A stretch of DNA of 64,000 nt from Rhizomys pruinosus (lineage: Eukaryota; Chordata; Mammalia; Rodentia; Spalacidae): the NCBI GenBank assembly GCA_009823505.1, contig VZQC01005685.1, positions 722,794 to 786,793 of the forward strand. Direction: 5' to 3'. Below are positions 27,968 to 39,604 of this stretch, piece after piece (position 1 is the first letter of the stretch; every line of letters starts with the position of its first letter). Made by a program: the position numbers and the translations under genes. The notes under the pieces were generated by a model. That model searched no databases, was not told the DNA's origin, and saw nothing but the letters and a program-made list of their open reading frames with translations.

Positions 27968-28127
27968 TTTTTTTTTTTTTGGTGTTTTGGAGACAGGGTC
28001 TCCCTTTCGTCCCAGCTGGCCTGGAGCTCACTCTATAGACCAGGCTGGCCTTAAACTCACAGAGATCTGCCTGGTTCTGCCTCCTGAGTGCTAGCATTAA
28101 AAGTGTGCGTGTGCCTCCACGCCCAGT
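27968..28127 (-). mobile_element. Antisense B1 SINE inside the L1 3' UTR
   Basis: A T run leads into gagacagggtctccctttcg, then agaccaggctggccttaaac and gcctcctgagtgctagcatt. Direct repeats taatactgtaact and taatactataact flank it. The empty paralogous site at about 55815 reads as one copy, confirming the insertion boundaries. Confidence 0.9.
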
Positions 28128-29295
28128 GTGATATAATACTATAACTATTTAGTAGAAAATTAGTATTAGGCTCTCCCTCGGGTATTGGATCCATCCTGTG
28201 GAGTGGAGCTGAAATCAAGTTATGATATGGTTTGTTACTTCCGGTAATAGTCATGCCTCTATTGTGTCTGTGGTCACATCTTGCCAGGGCAGGTGCAGTT
28301 CACAGGATGCACAGCTGGATACAGTTGATTATTTTTCCCTTCTGGTAGCTCGCATAGCACCTTTTGGCACTGTGAATACTGGGCAGTAGATGTGAGGTTC
28401 TGAAGCCAACATCAGCTTGATTTCTCCATTCGTTCTACAGATTATGTGTGTGGTGTCTTTGGCAATAAGGTCTTACTGCTGAGCTCTGGTGGGCAACCAA
28501 GAAAGGGCAATATCCAGTGTTGTCTGTGGGTCTTTGGAACCCTTGATTCACAGTCTCTGGGGGAGTGAGTCCATTCCTGGCACTGAGGGTTGTTTGTTAG
28601 TCTATGAGGGCTAGAAGGGGCACTCCTTTTAATCTCTTCTTATGATTCATATATTTTAAGAAGCTTCTATAGGTTTCCTTATGGGTTTCTGTAAAGGCTC
28701 TTAGTGTTACTTAGCTCTCCCCGCACTCCCTCCTCTGCCCTGCCCTCTCCTCCTTACCCCATTAACCCTGCTATTCTAGGGTTCCCATTTCCCCATTGTA
28801 TCAATGCTTCTACCACTCAAATATTTATGTAATCATATACCAAAAAAAAGTAGACACACATACAATTTCATAAAAACTGGGCCAGTAATTACCCACAGGG
28901 GAAACTGAGGAAAATAATTTGAGAGTTAGCATCAAGTTTTGATATGTAGCTCACAGCATTAAGTAGAATCCTACCGAGAAATCATAATCATGGCAATCAA
29001 CGTGGAATGAGTTCTTTCAAAGATATAAATGGAAGATGATAGATATTGGAATAAATAAAAATATGGCTTGATTCCTGCTCTCGACTAATTTTTAGTATAG
29101 CATCTCCTTTCTCAGCATTCTAGTTAAGACAAGGATGCTGCTTGTTCTGTGTAGGTGAAGGCTGGCTGCTCAGTTAAGATTCTTAAAACATCTAGAGTGA
29201 GCCAACCTTTCACTAATCTGATGGTTTTAAGGCTTCATGATACTTACACTAGGTCATGAGAAATTGAAGATGCATGTTTCATCATGGGATGGTGC

Positions 29296-29296
<1 letters not shown>

Positions 29297-29338
<42 letters not shown>
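29297..29338. repeat. (GT)n microsatellite
   Basis: About 20 uninterrupted GT units. Confidence 0.97.
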
Positions 29339-29340
<2 letters not shown>

Positions 29341-29619
29341 CTGATACTGATCACATTTGACAGATGAGCAAATGAAGGTCAGGAAAGGTCACAGTCCCAT
29401 AGATGACATCCTAATATAATGCAGGTGCCTAAGGAGAGATGGACTGCTTCAAACCCTCCTCTGTAGGTGAATTCGCAATTGAAGAGTTTCAAAGCTCTGG
29501 ACAAAAATAGAGTTCAAGTGGCCAATGGTATGTTTGTTGGTTGGTTTATAAAATTTGATGCAACCAAATCACCTGGGAGAAGGGACTCCCAACTGAAGAA
29601 CATAGTCAGACAGGGCTGT

Positions 29620-29880
29620 GGCCATGACTGTGAGGGGCTGTGTTGATTGAGGGTTGATGCAGGATGGCACAGCCCACTGTGGGTGGTGGAGGGCCTGGGT
29701 TGTATGAGAAGCTAGCTGAGCAGTCATTAATAACATTCCTTCATGGCTTCTGCTTCTGCTTCCTGTCCTGCCTTCCCTCAGCTGACTGTGACCTGGAAGT
29801 GTAATACAGAATAAACCTTTTTCTCCCTTAAGTTGCTTTTGGCCATGGTGTTTATCATTGCAACAATATAAAAAGTACTT
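29620..29880 (+). mobile_element. Rodent interspersed repeat ending in AATAAA, family unresolved
   Basis: The end (aataaacctttttctccctt, then ttggccatggtgtttatca and gcaacaatataaaaag) closely parallels the end of the element at 34646-35005. This supports a shared LTR-like or non-autonomous family with a polyadenylation signal. Its left boundary is uncertain. Confidence 0.5.
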
Positions 29881-30067
29881 TTTTTCACTTGTGCAAATAT
29901 ACTGCTAAAAAGACTCAGTAAATGGGAATAGGAATCCTGTTAACTATTTCAGATGGGAAATAACACTGACCATCAGAGGGACGAGTTATGATCAGAACTC
30001 CCTCAGGAGAATCCCACTTTTCAAAATATGGCTGTGAGAACTTTTGTCAAGAGCTCTAAGAAGTCTT

Positions 30068-30205
30068 GTGAACATGTTTGCAAGTGAGGTGATCATTCGG
30101 TGGCCCCTCTCCACATCATAATCTCTGTCCACATGTGTGAACATGTTTGCAAGTGAGGTGCTCGCTCGGTGACCCCTCAACATCATACTCGCTGTCCTTA
30201 CATTC
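30068..30205. repeat. Two-copy 69-bp tandem duplication
   Basis: gtgaacatgtttgcaagtga recurs at 30068 and 30137, with the following ggtgacccctc-like text also repeated. Because 69 is a multiple of three, the minus frame 29992-30597 stays open across both copies. I recognise no protein in that frame. Confidence 0.85.
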
Positions 30206-31926
30206 AGTGGGATTTGCCTTCTTCTTGGGCTTCTTAAGGCACACTTTCTAGCTCCTGTTCTTAGAGCAATACAGAGACCTGAGAGGAAATGCTGCTGCGA
30301 ACACCTTCCTCTAGGGTTCTCAGTGTGGGCACGGAAGACAAAGCTCCCCACAGCCACATCCCTCTGGGTAGGCTCAGGAATGTGTTTTCGATGCCTTTTT
30401 TCAGCCTCTTCACCTCCTCTCACGATTGTCACTGAAGAACAGCAAGCCTTGCCTTCCCTTCCTCGCCCTCTGCAGTTCCAGCCTGCAGGTGGCTCAGCTC
30501 CCACCTTATCTCCCAAGGCTGTCACTGAGCCATTACTCCTGACCTGTATTGTCACATTGCTTTTCCAACAGTGGTCACTGGTGCAATTATTGATCAATGG
30601 AGGCTCAGTCCTGCATTTTCAGATGGATTCATGTCATTTGAATCTCGGGTAATAGTTTGGGTGATCACCAAGGGTCTCTGAACCAGCTCCAGCCTTCTGA
30701 TAATGCGGTCACATGGGAAAAGATAGCTGTAATATGCAAAAGTTCCATAATCAAAATAATATTGACTTCACATTAAATCCTTAGGTTTAAACACTCAGTA
30801 ATTAGGTTTAAGAAATCCCAAGCTCCCACAAAGCAATCGAATACTTGAATCGAATTTTCATCCCTGAAACATGTATTGCAAGTGATCATAACTGTTTTCA
30901 AAAGACCTGTAATTGCCTCTTGATAGTTAATTATGTTACTTAAGGAAGCATTACGATGTAAGGTTTTCAGATCCATAATTAATGTACACACAAGTGGATT
31001 GCACAGTATCAACAGAGGATGAATACGGAGCTCAGTATACACGGTGGGCGGTTCAGAAATAGGTACACGTGGTATGTGTGTACCTTTACTGTTTAGACAA
31101 ACTCATGTACCGTCCCTTTGTTGGGATCCTTGGTCTTCTAAATCATCACTTTGATTGTCAGAAATCAGGATGTGTATCCAAATCTTGATGGGATTTGCTC
31201 AAGTTTCCCACAAGGACTGGTGTGGTTTCCACCCAAATCTCCATCTTCTAGCTGAAGCCCAGAATCGTGATCTCACTTCAATAAGTACCAAGTTGACTGA
31301 TTGAGACTGATACAAAGAAAGGCTTTCAGGAATGATACACACAAAGCCCAGCCTTGGCCAATTTGTAATAGATATGTTAATTGGTTATTTGTTAAACACA
31401 AATACATTCCAAAAAGGTTAAACCCAAGTAGCAGTGGAAGTCGCCACATCCTACTGTGCACATGCACATGACCTCGCAACACTCTCTTGAGATTTAACCC
31501 ATCATGGACTCACGTCCCAGAATCTTTTTTAGTCAAGGACCATGGAGTCCCTTACATGTCCCTCCACACCTTACAGAGCTGTGTGACCTGAAGGCATCAC
31601 AGCACCTCTATGTCCTTAGTCTCAGGCTGAGCTCCATGGAGAGCTGAATGCACCTGGCTGGCCCAGGTAGGGGAGGCTTCATTCCACAGGTGCTTTTTTC
31701 CTGCTTTCTCATGGCATTTGTGAGCTTCCTTGGATACCAGATAGCACTGCGCTGAAAATGGGTTGGGGTGGAGGGTAATGTTTCAACAAATATACATTTT
31801 ATAGACAATTTCTGAATTGATTTTTGGAAATTTTATAATAATCCAGAATTACCTTAAAAATTCATCATCCTATGTACAAATTCACAAGAATGACACTGGA
31901 GTAGCTGACTCTTAGGAAACTTTGTG

Positions 31927-32060
31927 TTGGGCTGTGGAGATGACTCAGAGGGTAAGAATGCTTGTGTAAACATGAGATATGAGTTCAAATTCCCAGAATC
32001 CATGTGAAAATGCAAACATGACCAAGCAAGCCTGTGACCACAGGTGTGAGGAGGGCAGGG
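31927..32060 (+). mobile_element. Degenerate B2/B3-type SINE head
   Basis: gggctgtggagatgactcag followed by gagttcaaattcccagaatc resembles the tRNA-derived half of a B2-type SINE. The 3' part is lost or diverged. Confidence 0.5.
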
Positions 32061-32164
32061 AAAGAAGGGTCCCTGGGCTTCTTAGCCATCAGCCTGACTC
32101 CAGGTTCAGAAAGATCCCATTTAGGATGAGCAGATTCCAGATGTTCTTCTCTGTCCTTCTGTGC

Positions 32165-32575
32165 ATTGGTGTACCCAATACATGAATATCACATACATGC
32201 ATTATAAATACACATACACACATGCATATCACATACAAATGCACACACATCACATATGCATATCTCACACACAAGTATCACCTACATGTATGCTTATCAA
32301 ATATAGATGCTATCACACACATATGTGCACATGCATATCATATACACATATACACATGGCTATCACATATAATGCATATCACACATACATGTACATATCA
32401 TACACTTGCATATCACACTCACACACATGTCTCACATAAGCACATGTCTATCATGCATACATGCATATCACATACACATTCACATGTGTCATATACACAC
32501 ATACCTATCACACATCCATGTACATATCACACACATGCATATCACACACACGCATATCACAATGGATATCACATT
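32165..32575. repeat. Imperfect CA-rich array (catatcacacacat)n
   Basis: About 400 bases of short, variable units such as tgcatatcacatacac and tatcacacatacatg. The His/Thr/Tyr-rich plus frames here are readings of the repeat. Confidence 0.85.
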
Positions 32576-32682
32576 TAGGGGTCAGGGTTTGCCACAGGGG
32601 CAAACCGTGTAGACCAGCCTGGCATCTGTACCAGCTTGTAAGTCCTATTTGATTGAGTTTGACTTTGATGTATTGTTTCGTG

Positions 32683-32713
<31 letters not shown>

Positions 32714-32790
32714 TGTGTCTGTGTGTGGTGCTGTAAGTCTGAACTTGTGTTGCCGCATTTCCTGTGCCTATGTGTATGTGTGTATCTATG

Positions 32791-32835
<45 letters not shown>
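32683..32835. repeat. (GT)n and (CT)n microsatellites
   Basis: GT units lie at 32683-32727 and a pure CT run at about 32795-32835, separated by a short unique stretch. They sit right after the CA-rich array, making a 650-bp simple-repeat cluster. Confidence 0.93.
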
Positions 32836-32837
<2 letters not shown>

Positions 32838-33340
32838 CTGACACATGGTACTAATTACTCTGTCTTTCATTCTGTGCTGCCTTTGTTGAACTTCCTTCTT
32901 CTCTGATTCCACACTTACCTGGCAATATCCTCATTTTTTTGTGGATGCTAAGGGGGCTCTCTGGGTAGATGGAGGGTGATTTATTAATGTGGATACAAGG
33001 ACTCTGGTAACTGGACTGACTCTATTAGTTATCTTAAATTAGGAAATTAGCATCCAGGCAGCATATTAAGTCAGAAGGGGAAGGGATGCTATTTTGGGTC
33101 TTTGGAAAGAACCTGGCACTAACTCCATGTAAACCCCAGGAGCTCAGACAGCCACTCACTTTCCTTACCATGCTATGATCCTGGCCAACACAAGCTTCAT
33201 TCTAGTGTCCTGCTTTTGAAGGACAGACAACAGGATGGGCAGCCCCATATCATGGATATTTCTAAACTGTTACAGAAAAAGACTTGAAGGGAAGAACTGA
33301 TGGGACAGGCAAGTTTTCTAATGTCCTGCTCAGAGCTCCT

Positions 33341-33343
33341 ACA

Positions 33344-33388
<45 letters not shown>
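33341..33388. repeat. (CA)n microsatellite
   Basis: About 23 CA units with one CAT interruption at the left end. Confidence 0.97.
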
Positions 33389-33392
<4 letters not shown>

Positions 33393-33964
33393 TCAGGACA
33401 GCACTATGAAGTTCTGAACATGAGTGAACTGTGGCTCCATCCACAGAGCTGCACTGGGACCAGGTCACGTGCAGCTCACTTGTTAGCTGGAGAGGGAAGC
33501 AGGGGTGGCCACAGGTCCATCCTACATCTGTCCTGCATCTGCTGGAAGACCAGCTCTCTCTGGCTGGTGATGCCCATTCATAGGTCTCCCAGCTGCTTCT
33601 TGTGCACAGGCCTTGAATTCTGTTCATCTTTCATCATGCTTAGCTGTATCTTCTTTCACCAAATTCCCATTATTTGTCTGATTATCTGTGGTCTGCTACC
33701 CTAAGTTTAGTCACCAGCTTTCAACTCACAGAGGCTCCCTGACAGGTCAGAGCATGCAGAGCCCTGAATCCCTCACTGATCCACTCAATACTATGGGTCA
33801 AGTATTCTATGACTAGAATACTCAAAAATAAAAATGAGGACACAGTATGGCACAACAGCTGGCCTTTCACATCCAGTTTGTCAAGGGGCCAATTACAGAT
33901 TCCTCAGGGGACCCACAGCAGCCCTTGCATAGCAAGTCTTTCTCAGATTGTTATATATACATAT

Positions 33965-34466
33965 TGGAGTTTACCATCATCTCAATAGTCCTTTAGTCAT
34001 GCGTTGCTGACATCCACATGCTATTTATTGTTCTTCTCCCCTTGGCTTAGTTCCAAGGCTGTCCCCTGCCTGCAGGCCGACAGTCCCTAGGCTTAGCTCT
34101 GGCAAGGACAGGGGAGGGACTGCCAGGGATTTTACCTGAGGAATAGAGAGGTAAATGAAAAGATATACAGACATACAGACAGACATACAGACACAGACTC
34201 AGAGAAAGCCTGAGGGAATAGACTCAAGTTTAATGTTGGAACTCAAGGCTCTTATACTAACCCAGGCATGGGCTGGGAGACCACACACAATTGGGGGCTG
34301 GGGCAGGTAATTGGGACAAGGGAACCTCAGGCTAAAATCTGGATCAAAGTTCTTTCCTGAGAGATCAAAGGACAGTCCAGACTTTCACAGGTCTGTGAGA
34401 GACAGCAGGGGTCAAGGCTGTCAGGTAACTGCTTTTAAGTGCTTCTGCTGAAAGAATACCCCCACA
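33965..34466 (-). repeat. Left LTR (3' LTR of the minus-strand element)
   Basis: It begins tggagtttaccatcatctca and ends ccaca on the plus strand. It has a TATAAGAG variant of the promoter box (34249-34256) and an AATAAA signal (34024-34029), both on the minus strand. An (ACAG)n-like stretch around 34165-34200 differs in length from the other LTR. Confidence 0.85.
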
Positions 34467-34502
34467 TCTCCCCATTTTTACTTATTAAAAAAACTCAGTT
34501 GT

Positions 34503-35150
34503 CACAAACTGTTGACATTTATCTGTTGGGGAATGTTCCAGAATCGTGTGGCCCAACTAGGCTCCCCCTGGGGACAACAGAACGTGTGTGCATACAGTGG
34601 GCATCTTGGCTCCTACCAGGCACAACCGAGCTACTGTTTGTGTAATGTGGTGGTTTGAATGAGCATATCCCCCATAGGCTTTAAGTACTCAGACATTTTG
34701 TCTCCAGTTGGTGGCACTGTTCTGGGAGGTCTTAGAAGGTGTGGCTGTGCTGGAGGAAATATGTCATTGCAGGTGGGCTTAGTGAGTTCAACAAGCCTTG
34801 CAGTCTCCAGTCTCTCTCTCCCTGCTTCCCACGCTCATCAGAGATGTGAACTTCGGCTTTCTGCTCCAGCCCTGGCACCATGCCTCCTTGCCACAATGGA
34901 CTCTAATTCCCTGGAATCATCAATCATAAGCTCAAATAAACTCTTCCTTTTATAAGTTCCCTTGGACATGGTGGTTTTATCACAGCAACAGAAAAGTGAC
35001 TAATACACAAACTGTTGACATTTATCTGTTGGGGAATACTCCAGAATAGTGCATCCCAACTAGGCTCCCCCCCTGGGGACAAGAGAATGTGTGTGCATAC
35101 AGTGGGCATCTTGGCTCCTACTGGGGAAAACTGAACTATTGTTTGTGTAA
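34503..35150. repeat. 143-bp direct repeats flanking a 360-bp element
   Basis: The segments 34503-34645 and 35006-35150 both run from cacaaactgttgacatttat to gtttgtgtaa and differ at few sites. Between them lies an element starting tgtggtggtttgaatgag and ending gtgactaata. It holds AATAAA near its end, resembles a solo LTR or other non-autonomous rodent repeat, and is related to 29620-29880. The duplicated flank is far too long for a target-site duplication, so a local tandem duplication inside the old retroelement is inferred. Confidence 0.8.
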
Positions 35151-35825
35151 ACAGTAAACTGGAGGTGTGACATCTTTGTTCAATATATCAAAGGAAGAGG
35201 CCGACAGCATCTGGAATTTGCAAAAATAGGCAATGCAGGAATAGACTGCCTGCCCCGACCTCACAAAGAGGCCCCGGACAGAGTTTTGCAGCTTCCTACT
35301 TTGTGAGCCAAGCCAAGCAAACCCCCATCCCTACAGCCCCTCCCTTGTTTATTAATTAAAATGTAGTGAAGTTATTACTGAGTACCAGGGGATCTTTAGG
35401 GGTGGCTTTATATTGGGCTAAAGACAATAGAGCTGTGACCCCACACTGGCTTTTGACAAACTGGAAAGCTGAACTCCTGAGGTGGGAATTGGTTTTAACA
35501 AAAGGGATTTTCCTGGTGGCCTAGGGGAACTTAGGTTGCAGGTAACAGGGCTTTTGTTGAAAGATAACTTATTCTCTTAAACATAAAGGCATGCAGGCAT
35601 CCTTTGATCTTCCTCTGAATACAGAGGTAGCAAAAGGCCATAGGCCAGTTGCTATGACTTTTAAGTGCATTCACACCTATGATTTAAACACAGAAATTGG
35701 TGCCAGTGTCTTGCAAACCAACCATAAAGGATGCAAAGAGACCCACTAAGCATGCAACTTTGCTCTTAGGTGATGGAGCTCTAAAAGTTGACAAAGTAAA
35801 AGTAATACCTTTTCTCCCATTAAAA

Positions 35826-36110
35826 CATACAGGTATGTGAATGACCTAGCCTCTCAAATAACATTGCTTGCCCTACACATAAAGACATACAAAAACATAC
35901 AGGTATGTGAATGACATTGTCTCTAAAAATAACATTGCTTGTCCTACACATATAAACATGCAAAGACATAGAGGTATCCAAATGACATTGTCTCTAAAAA
36001 TAACATTGCTTGTCCTACACATATAGACATACAAAGACATACAGATATGTAAATGGAATTTCTTCTAAGGGTAACATTCCTTATCTTATACATGAAAACA
36101 TGCAGATATT
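35826..36110. repeat. 70-bp tandem array, four copies, inside the retroelement
   Basis: Units start at 35826, 35896, 35967 and 36038 with a catacaggtatgtgaatgac-like head and an aataacattgcttgtcctac middle. The last unit is the most diverged. Confidence 0.9.
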
Positions 36111-38181
36111 ACTTGATACCCTTTTAACATAGATGTTGTTTTTCTTTTTTCTTTTTTTTTTTTTTGTTTTACTTGTACCCCCAAAGTCACAAAATTGGCT
36201 GGAGAGATCTGTACATGCCACTACAAAGTTCAGTCACAACTGCTTCCTGTAGGTTTTTTCATTTGCCCGCAGTTTCCAGGCTATTGGAGAAGAGCAGATG
36301 AGAGACAAAAAAGTAAACCAATTTTGTTGAAGATATCACCCAGATTGTCTCAGACTTTTCCCCACAGGAGGCTGGCAACTCAGCTCTGGCTCCAGTCTTT
36401 TTGGAGGCGTGGATTGTGAAATTGTAGATGGCCTCTTGCTTAGCTGGGAGTCTTGGTTCTCAGGGATACCCTTTTGTAGTTTACTGATAAAATATGAATG
36501 GTAATAGCATAGGCAGTCAAGTAAACATTATCTACTATACTAGGTTGTGTTATTGGCACAGCACAGGCAGTTAGAGATACAATGTTTTTATTTTACTGTA
36601 GGTAGGAAATACCTCATTTATCATTTTAGTAGATAAACGGATGAGGGCTTGTTAAGATTCTTTTAAAGAATAACATAGATTTGCCCCTTAATTTTAAGTT
36701 TGAAAAGTAATTGGGATTACCCATGGCCCTTATTAGTTTTGGTTGATTTATTGGGCATGATTTTTAGCTCGATAAAAGACAGCTGTAATATTTTTTACTG
36801 ATGTAATTGGTTGTTGGGAGAACTCCCAGCCAGTATAGTACCTGGCCTTGATACATATTAATAGCTGTTTTGAGAATATCCTTTCAAAAAATTTTATGTC
36901 TTTTAATGTAAGGAAGATGTTAAGCTGTCCTTTGGAGGGCATTGCATTAATTTTACCTTATTTTAGGTACCATATACATGCCCATACAGGAACCGATGTC
37001 TGGAGGTCCATTGTTGATGAAGAGATGAAATACTGTCTTTTAAAACTAAATTATCTCCTTGTCTGCTGATTCAAAAAAAAAAAAACAAAAAAACTAAATT
37101 ATCTTGTAGATAAAAGAGGATGTTACAGATAATATCTGTACATGTTACAGATAAAAGGACATTGGATATATATTAATGTCAAGGCTGTGACCTGGAAATT
37201 TAGTATGGATTAGGATTAAAAGTAACTTGTAGTTTACATAAATTTAAGTGTGGCCAATTTTAAACAGCATAAGTAATTTAGTTTACCACTATCCAATGTG
37301 TAGATTTTATAGAATAGATTTTGAACACAAGTAAAAATAAGTTAGAGGAATCTTAATTAAACATACATTGTGAATTTTTATAACCATTATGATTTTTAAG
37401 TTACCTGATTAAGACTGGATCCTGTGGAAATAAGGTTTATACATATAAAATTTTAACCTTTATGAATATTACAATTTTAGATATATAACTTTAAGGTATA
37501 AATTTTATAGAATGGATTTTACATATCCTACTGGGCACTTGTGGGTTACATCCAGTAAATGACAGTACATAGTTCATAAAACTTTGAACTATTATTTGTG
37601 TAGATTTATAATTACCTGTTACAAATAAATTAATTTATTAGTCACTTAAATATATTGGCAAACCTTCAGGTCCTATCGGCCTCCAGCCCAGTGCTCTGGC
37701 TCTTCCATGTGCCTGGGGCATGCTGTTGGCCTCTCTGTTAGCCTGGACTGTGGCCAAGCTGCTGCTACAGCCTCGTGATTTTTGATTGGTGTGACTGTTT
37801 GTTACCAATGATAAAGAAAGATAGGAAATGCTAGTGGTTAGGGAAAGAGACAGTTTAAAGACTAATCTCATGGGAAGGGAAAATCCATGGAGATGTGCCG
37901 AGCTGGCCGTAAAGAGGAGACAGACCAAAAGCAGATTCAAAGACTAATCTCTCGTGCAAAAAAAGTTAATTCCATGGAGATGGACCACAGCTGGTTGTGA
38001 GCTGCCCTAATCTTGCATTGGGGGAGAGGGGTATCTTTCTGTGTTCATGGTAAAATCCTCCAAAATTTTCCCCTTGTGTGTGGGGAATTTAAGTGCTGAC
38101 AGAGACAGCCTGAAAAATACCTTTTTCCTCTTCCACTGAATTTAGTGGAACTCGAAGCTCCACATTCTGGGCACCATCTGT

Positions 38182-38678
38182 TGGAGTTTACCATCATCTG
38201 AATAGTCCTTTAGTCACATGTGGCTGACATACACATGCTATTTATTGTTCTTTTCTCCTTGGCTTAGCTCCAAGGCTGTCCCCTGCCTGCAGGCTGACAG
38301 TCCCTAGGCTTAGCTCTGGCAAGGACAGGGGAGAGACTGCCAGAGATTTTACCTGAGTAAATAGAAAGATAAGGACAGACAGACATATAGACATACATAC
38401 AGACAGACAGACACAGACTCAGAGAAAGCCCGAGGGAATAGTCTCGTTTAATGTTGGAACTCAAGGCTTTTATACTAACCCAGGCAGGAGACCACACACA
38501 ATTGGGGGCTGGGGCAGGTAATTGGGACAAGGAACCTCAAGCTAAAATCCATCCAGATCAAAGTTCTTTCCTGAGAGATCAAATGACAGTCCAGACTTTC
38601 ACAGCTCTGTGAGAAACAGCCAGGGTCAAGGCTGTCAGGTAACTGCTTTTAAGTGCTTCTGCCAAAAGAATATCCACA
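38182..38678 (-). repeat. Right LTR (5' LTR of the minus-strand element)
   Basis: It is collinear with 33965-34466, with many substitutions and a few small indels. The TATAAAAG box and AATAAA signal are intact on the minus strand. It is followed on the plus strand by an AT-rich (atatac)n stretch. Confidence 0.85.
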
Positions 38679-38884
38679 TATACATATATATGTATCATAT
38701 ACATTCATATATACATATATGTATATTTATGATATTTAAGGTTCTCAAGGGAGCCCAACATCTGCTTTATATATAAAGTTTATTGTGATGTCTTGTGGTT
38801 GGTTTTAAAACCTCAGATGAATTATAGAATTCTCTCAAGGCTTTCTCTTATTTTCCATTTACATGTATTTTGGAATAATTATTT

Positions 38885-39560
38885 AAAAAATGTTTGTATT
38901 GAGTTTTGTGCATTTCACATAACAGATCTTAATTAAATTAAGACTCCCCACACATCCATGTCCCCATAGCCCCCTGCACCTGGTTTCACGCATTCTGTTA
39001 CACGTGTTATGTCCCATCTGGTCAAGTGTTTGTACCCAGACGTCCTTTCTTGCAAGTTCATCCACTGGAGTCTTGTCAATCCATGTAGAGATCTTAAAAA
39101 TGACCAGTTCTCCTTCACCTGCAGCTATCAATGGCCAACTGTTCCTAAGCTGTGGTTGGGGTTTTTGTCTGATTCTTACAGAGTTCCACAACTAGCCATG
39201 AATGTAAGTCTGAGAGATGCTTGGCCTTAAGTGACACATCTACAGCAGAGCCTCTACACCTGAGGCTCATGGAAGATAGTGGCACAGGGAGTAGAGACAA
39301 TTCTAATTCATCCCTCAGCTCCATCATACAACAAACTGAGATGCAAGACTACCTGTGTTTTAGAGAACAAGATGCTGCAGACTCTGTCCCTGGATAGGAC
39401 TCCTACATTAGACTTCCACTCCCCAGGGCTCAGGGACCATTATGCAAGAGCAGGCAGAAGGATTGTAAGAGCCAGCTTGGGGCAGGAACAGAGGGAAACA
39501 GAAGCTTTTAGACCACTGGAAACTTATAGTTATAATCCCATAATTCCCTGCTTGTCAGTG
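38885..39560. mobile_element. L1 3' UTR-like remains, probably two orientations
   Basis: The stretch at 39420-39480 (agggctcagggaccattatg; attgtaagagccagcttggg) is the sense version of the L1 block seen antisense at 27490-27560. The part at 38885-39060 starts like an antisense L1 end (tttgtattgagttttgtgc). The two suggest opposed fragments or an internal inversion. Assignment of 38885-39200 is weak. Confidence 0.45.
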
Positions 39561-39604
39561 TATCTCATAAAAGATGGAGTTTGGAAAATAAGAGCCCCAG
39601 CAAA

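Larger units (their letters stand above)
27100..28850 (-). mobile_element. Antisense L1 3' untranslated region
   Basis: Starting near tttatttgaatgtttgcaat, the sequence parallels 55530-56600 and 59280-59900 block by block. Shared landmarks are tgagccttgggaggcag, cttctctggagag, aaactaatattaggct and cactccctcctctgccctgc. These are antisense copies of a rodent L1 3' UTR. The copy is interrupted by a 27-bp tandem array and by a B1. No ORF2 part was recognised beyond about 28850. Confidence 0.7.
33965..38678 (-). mobile_element. Old LTR retroelement, antisense to the gene
   Basis: Two about 500-bp LTRs in direct orientation enclose 3.7 kb. Minus-strand features show the polarity. A TATAAAAG box (38467-38474) lies about 220 bases before an AATAAA signal (38241-38246) in the right, 5' LTR. 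A primer-binding-site-like tggtgcccagaatg lies just inside it (about 38162-38175). A purine-rich tract (RC of 34467-34485) abuts the left, 3' LTR. Short direct repeats tatacatat lie on both sides. LTR differences are frequent, so the insertion is old. No gag, pol or env reading frame is visible; the interior is non-coding or decayed. The TG...CA ends and PBS position suggest a class II (ERVK-type) relative, but the family is not certain. Confidence 0.85.

Noticed and set aside
30323..30652. 109-aa plus frame overlapping the 201-aa minus frame
   Set aside because: No recognised domain, no splice context, and overlap with another chance frame in intron.
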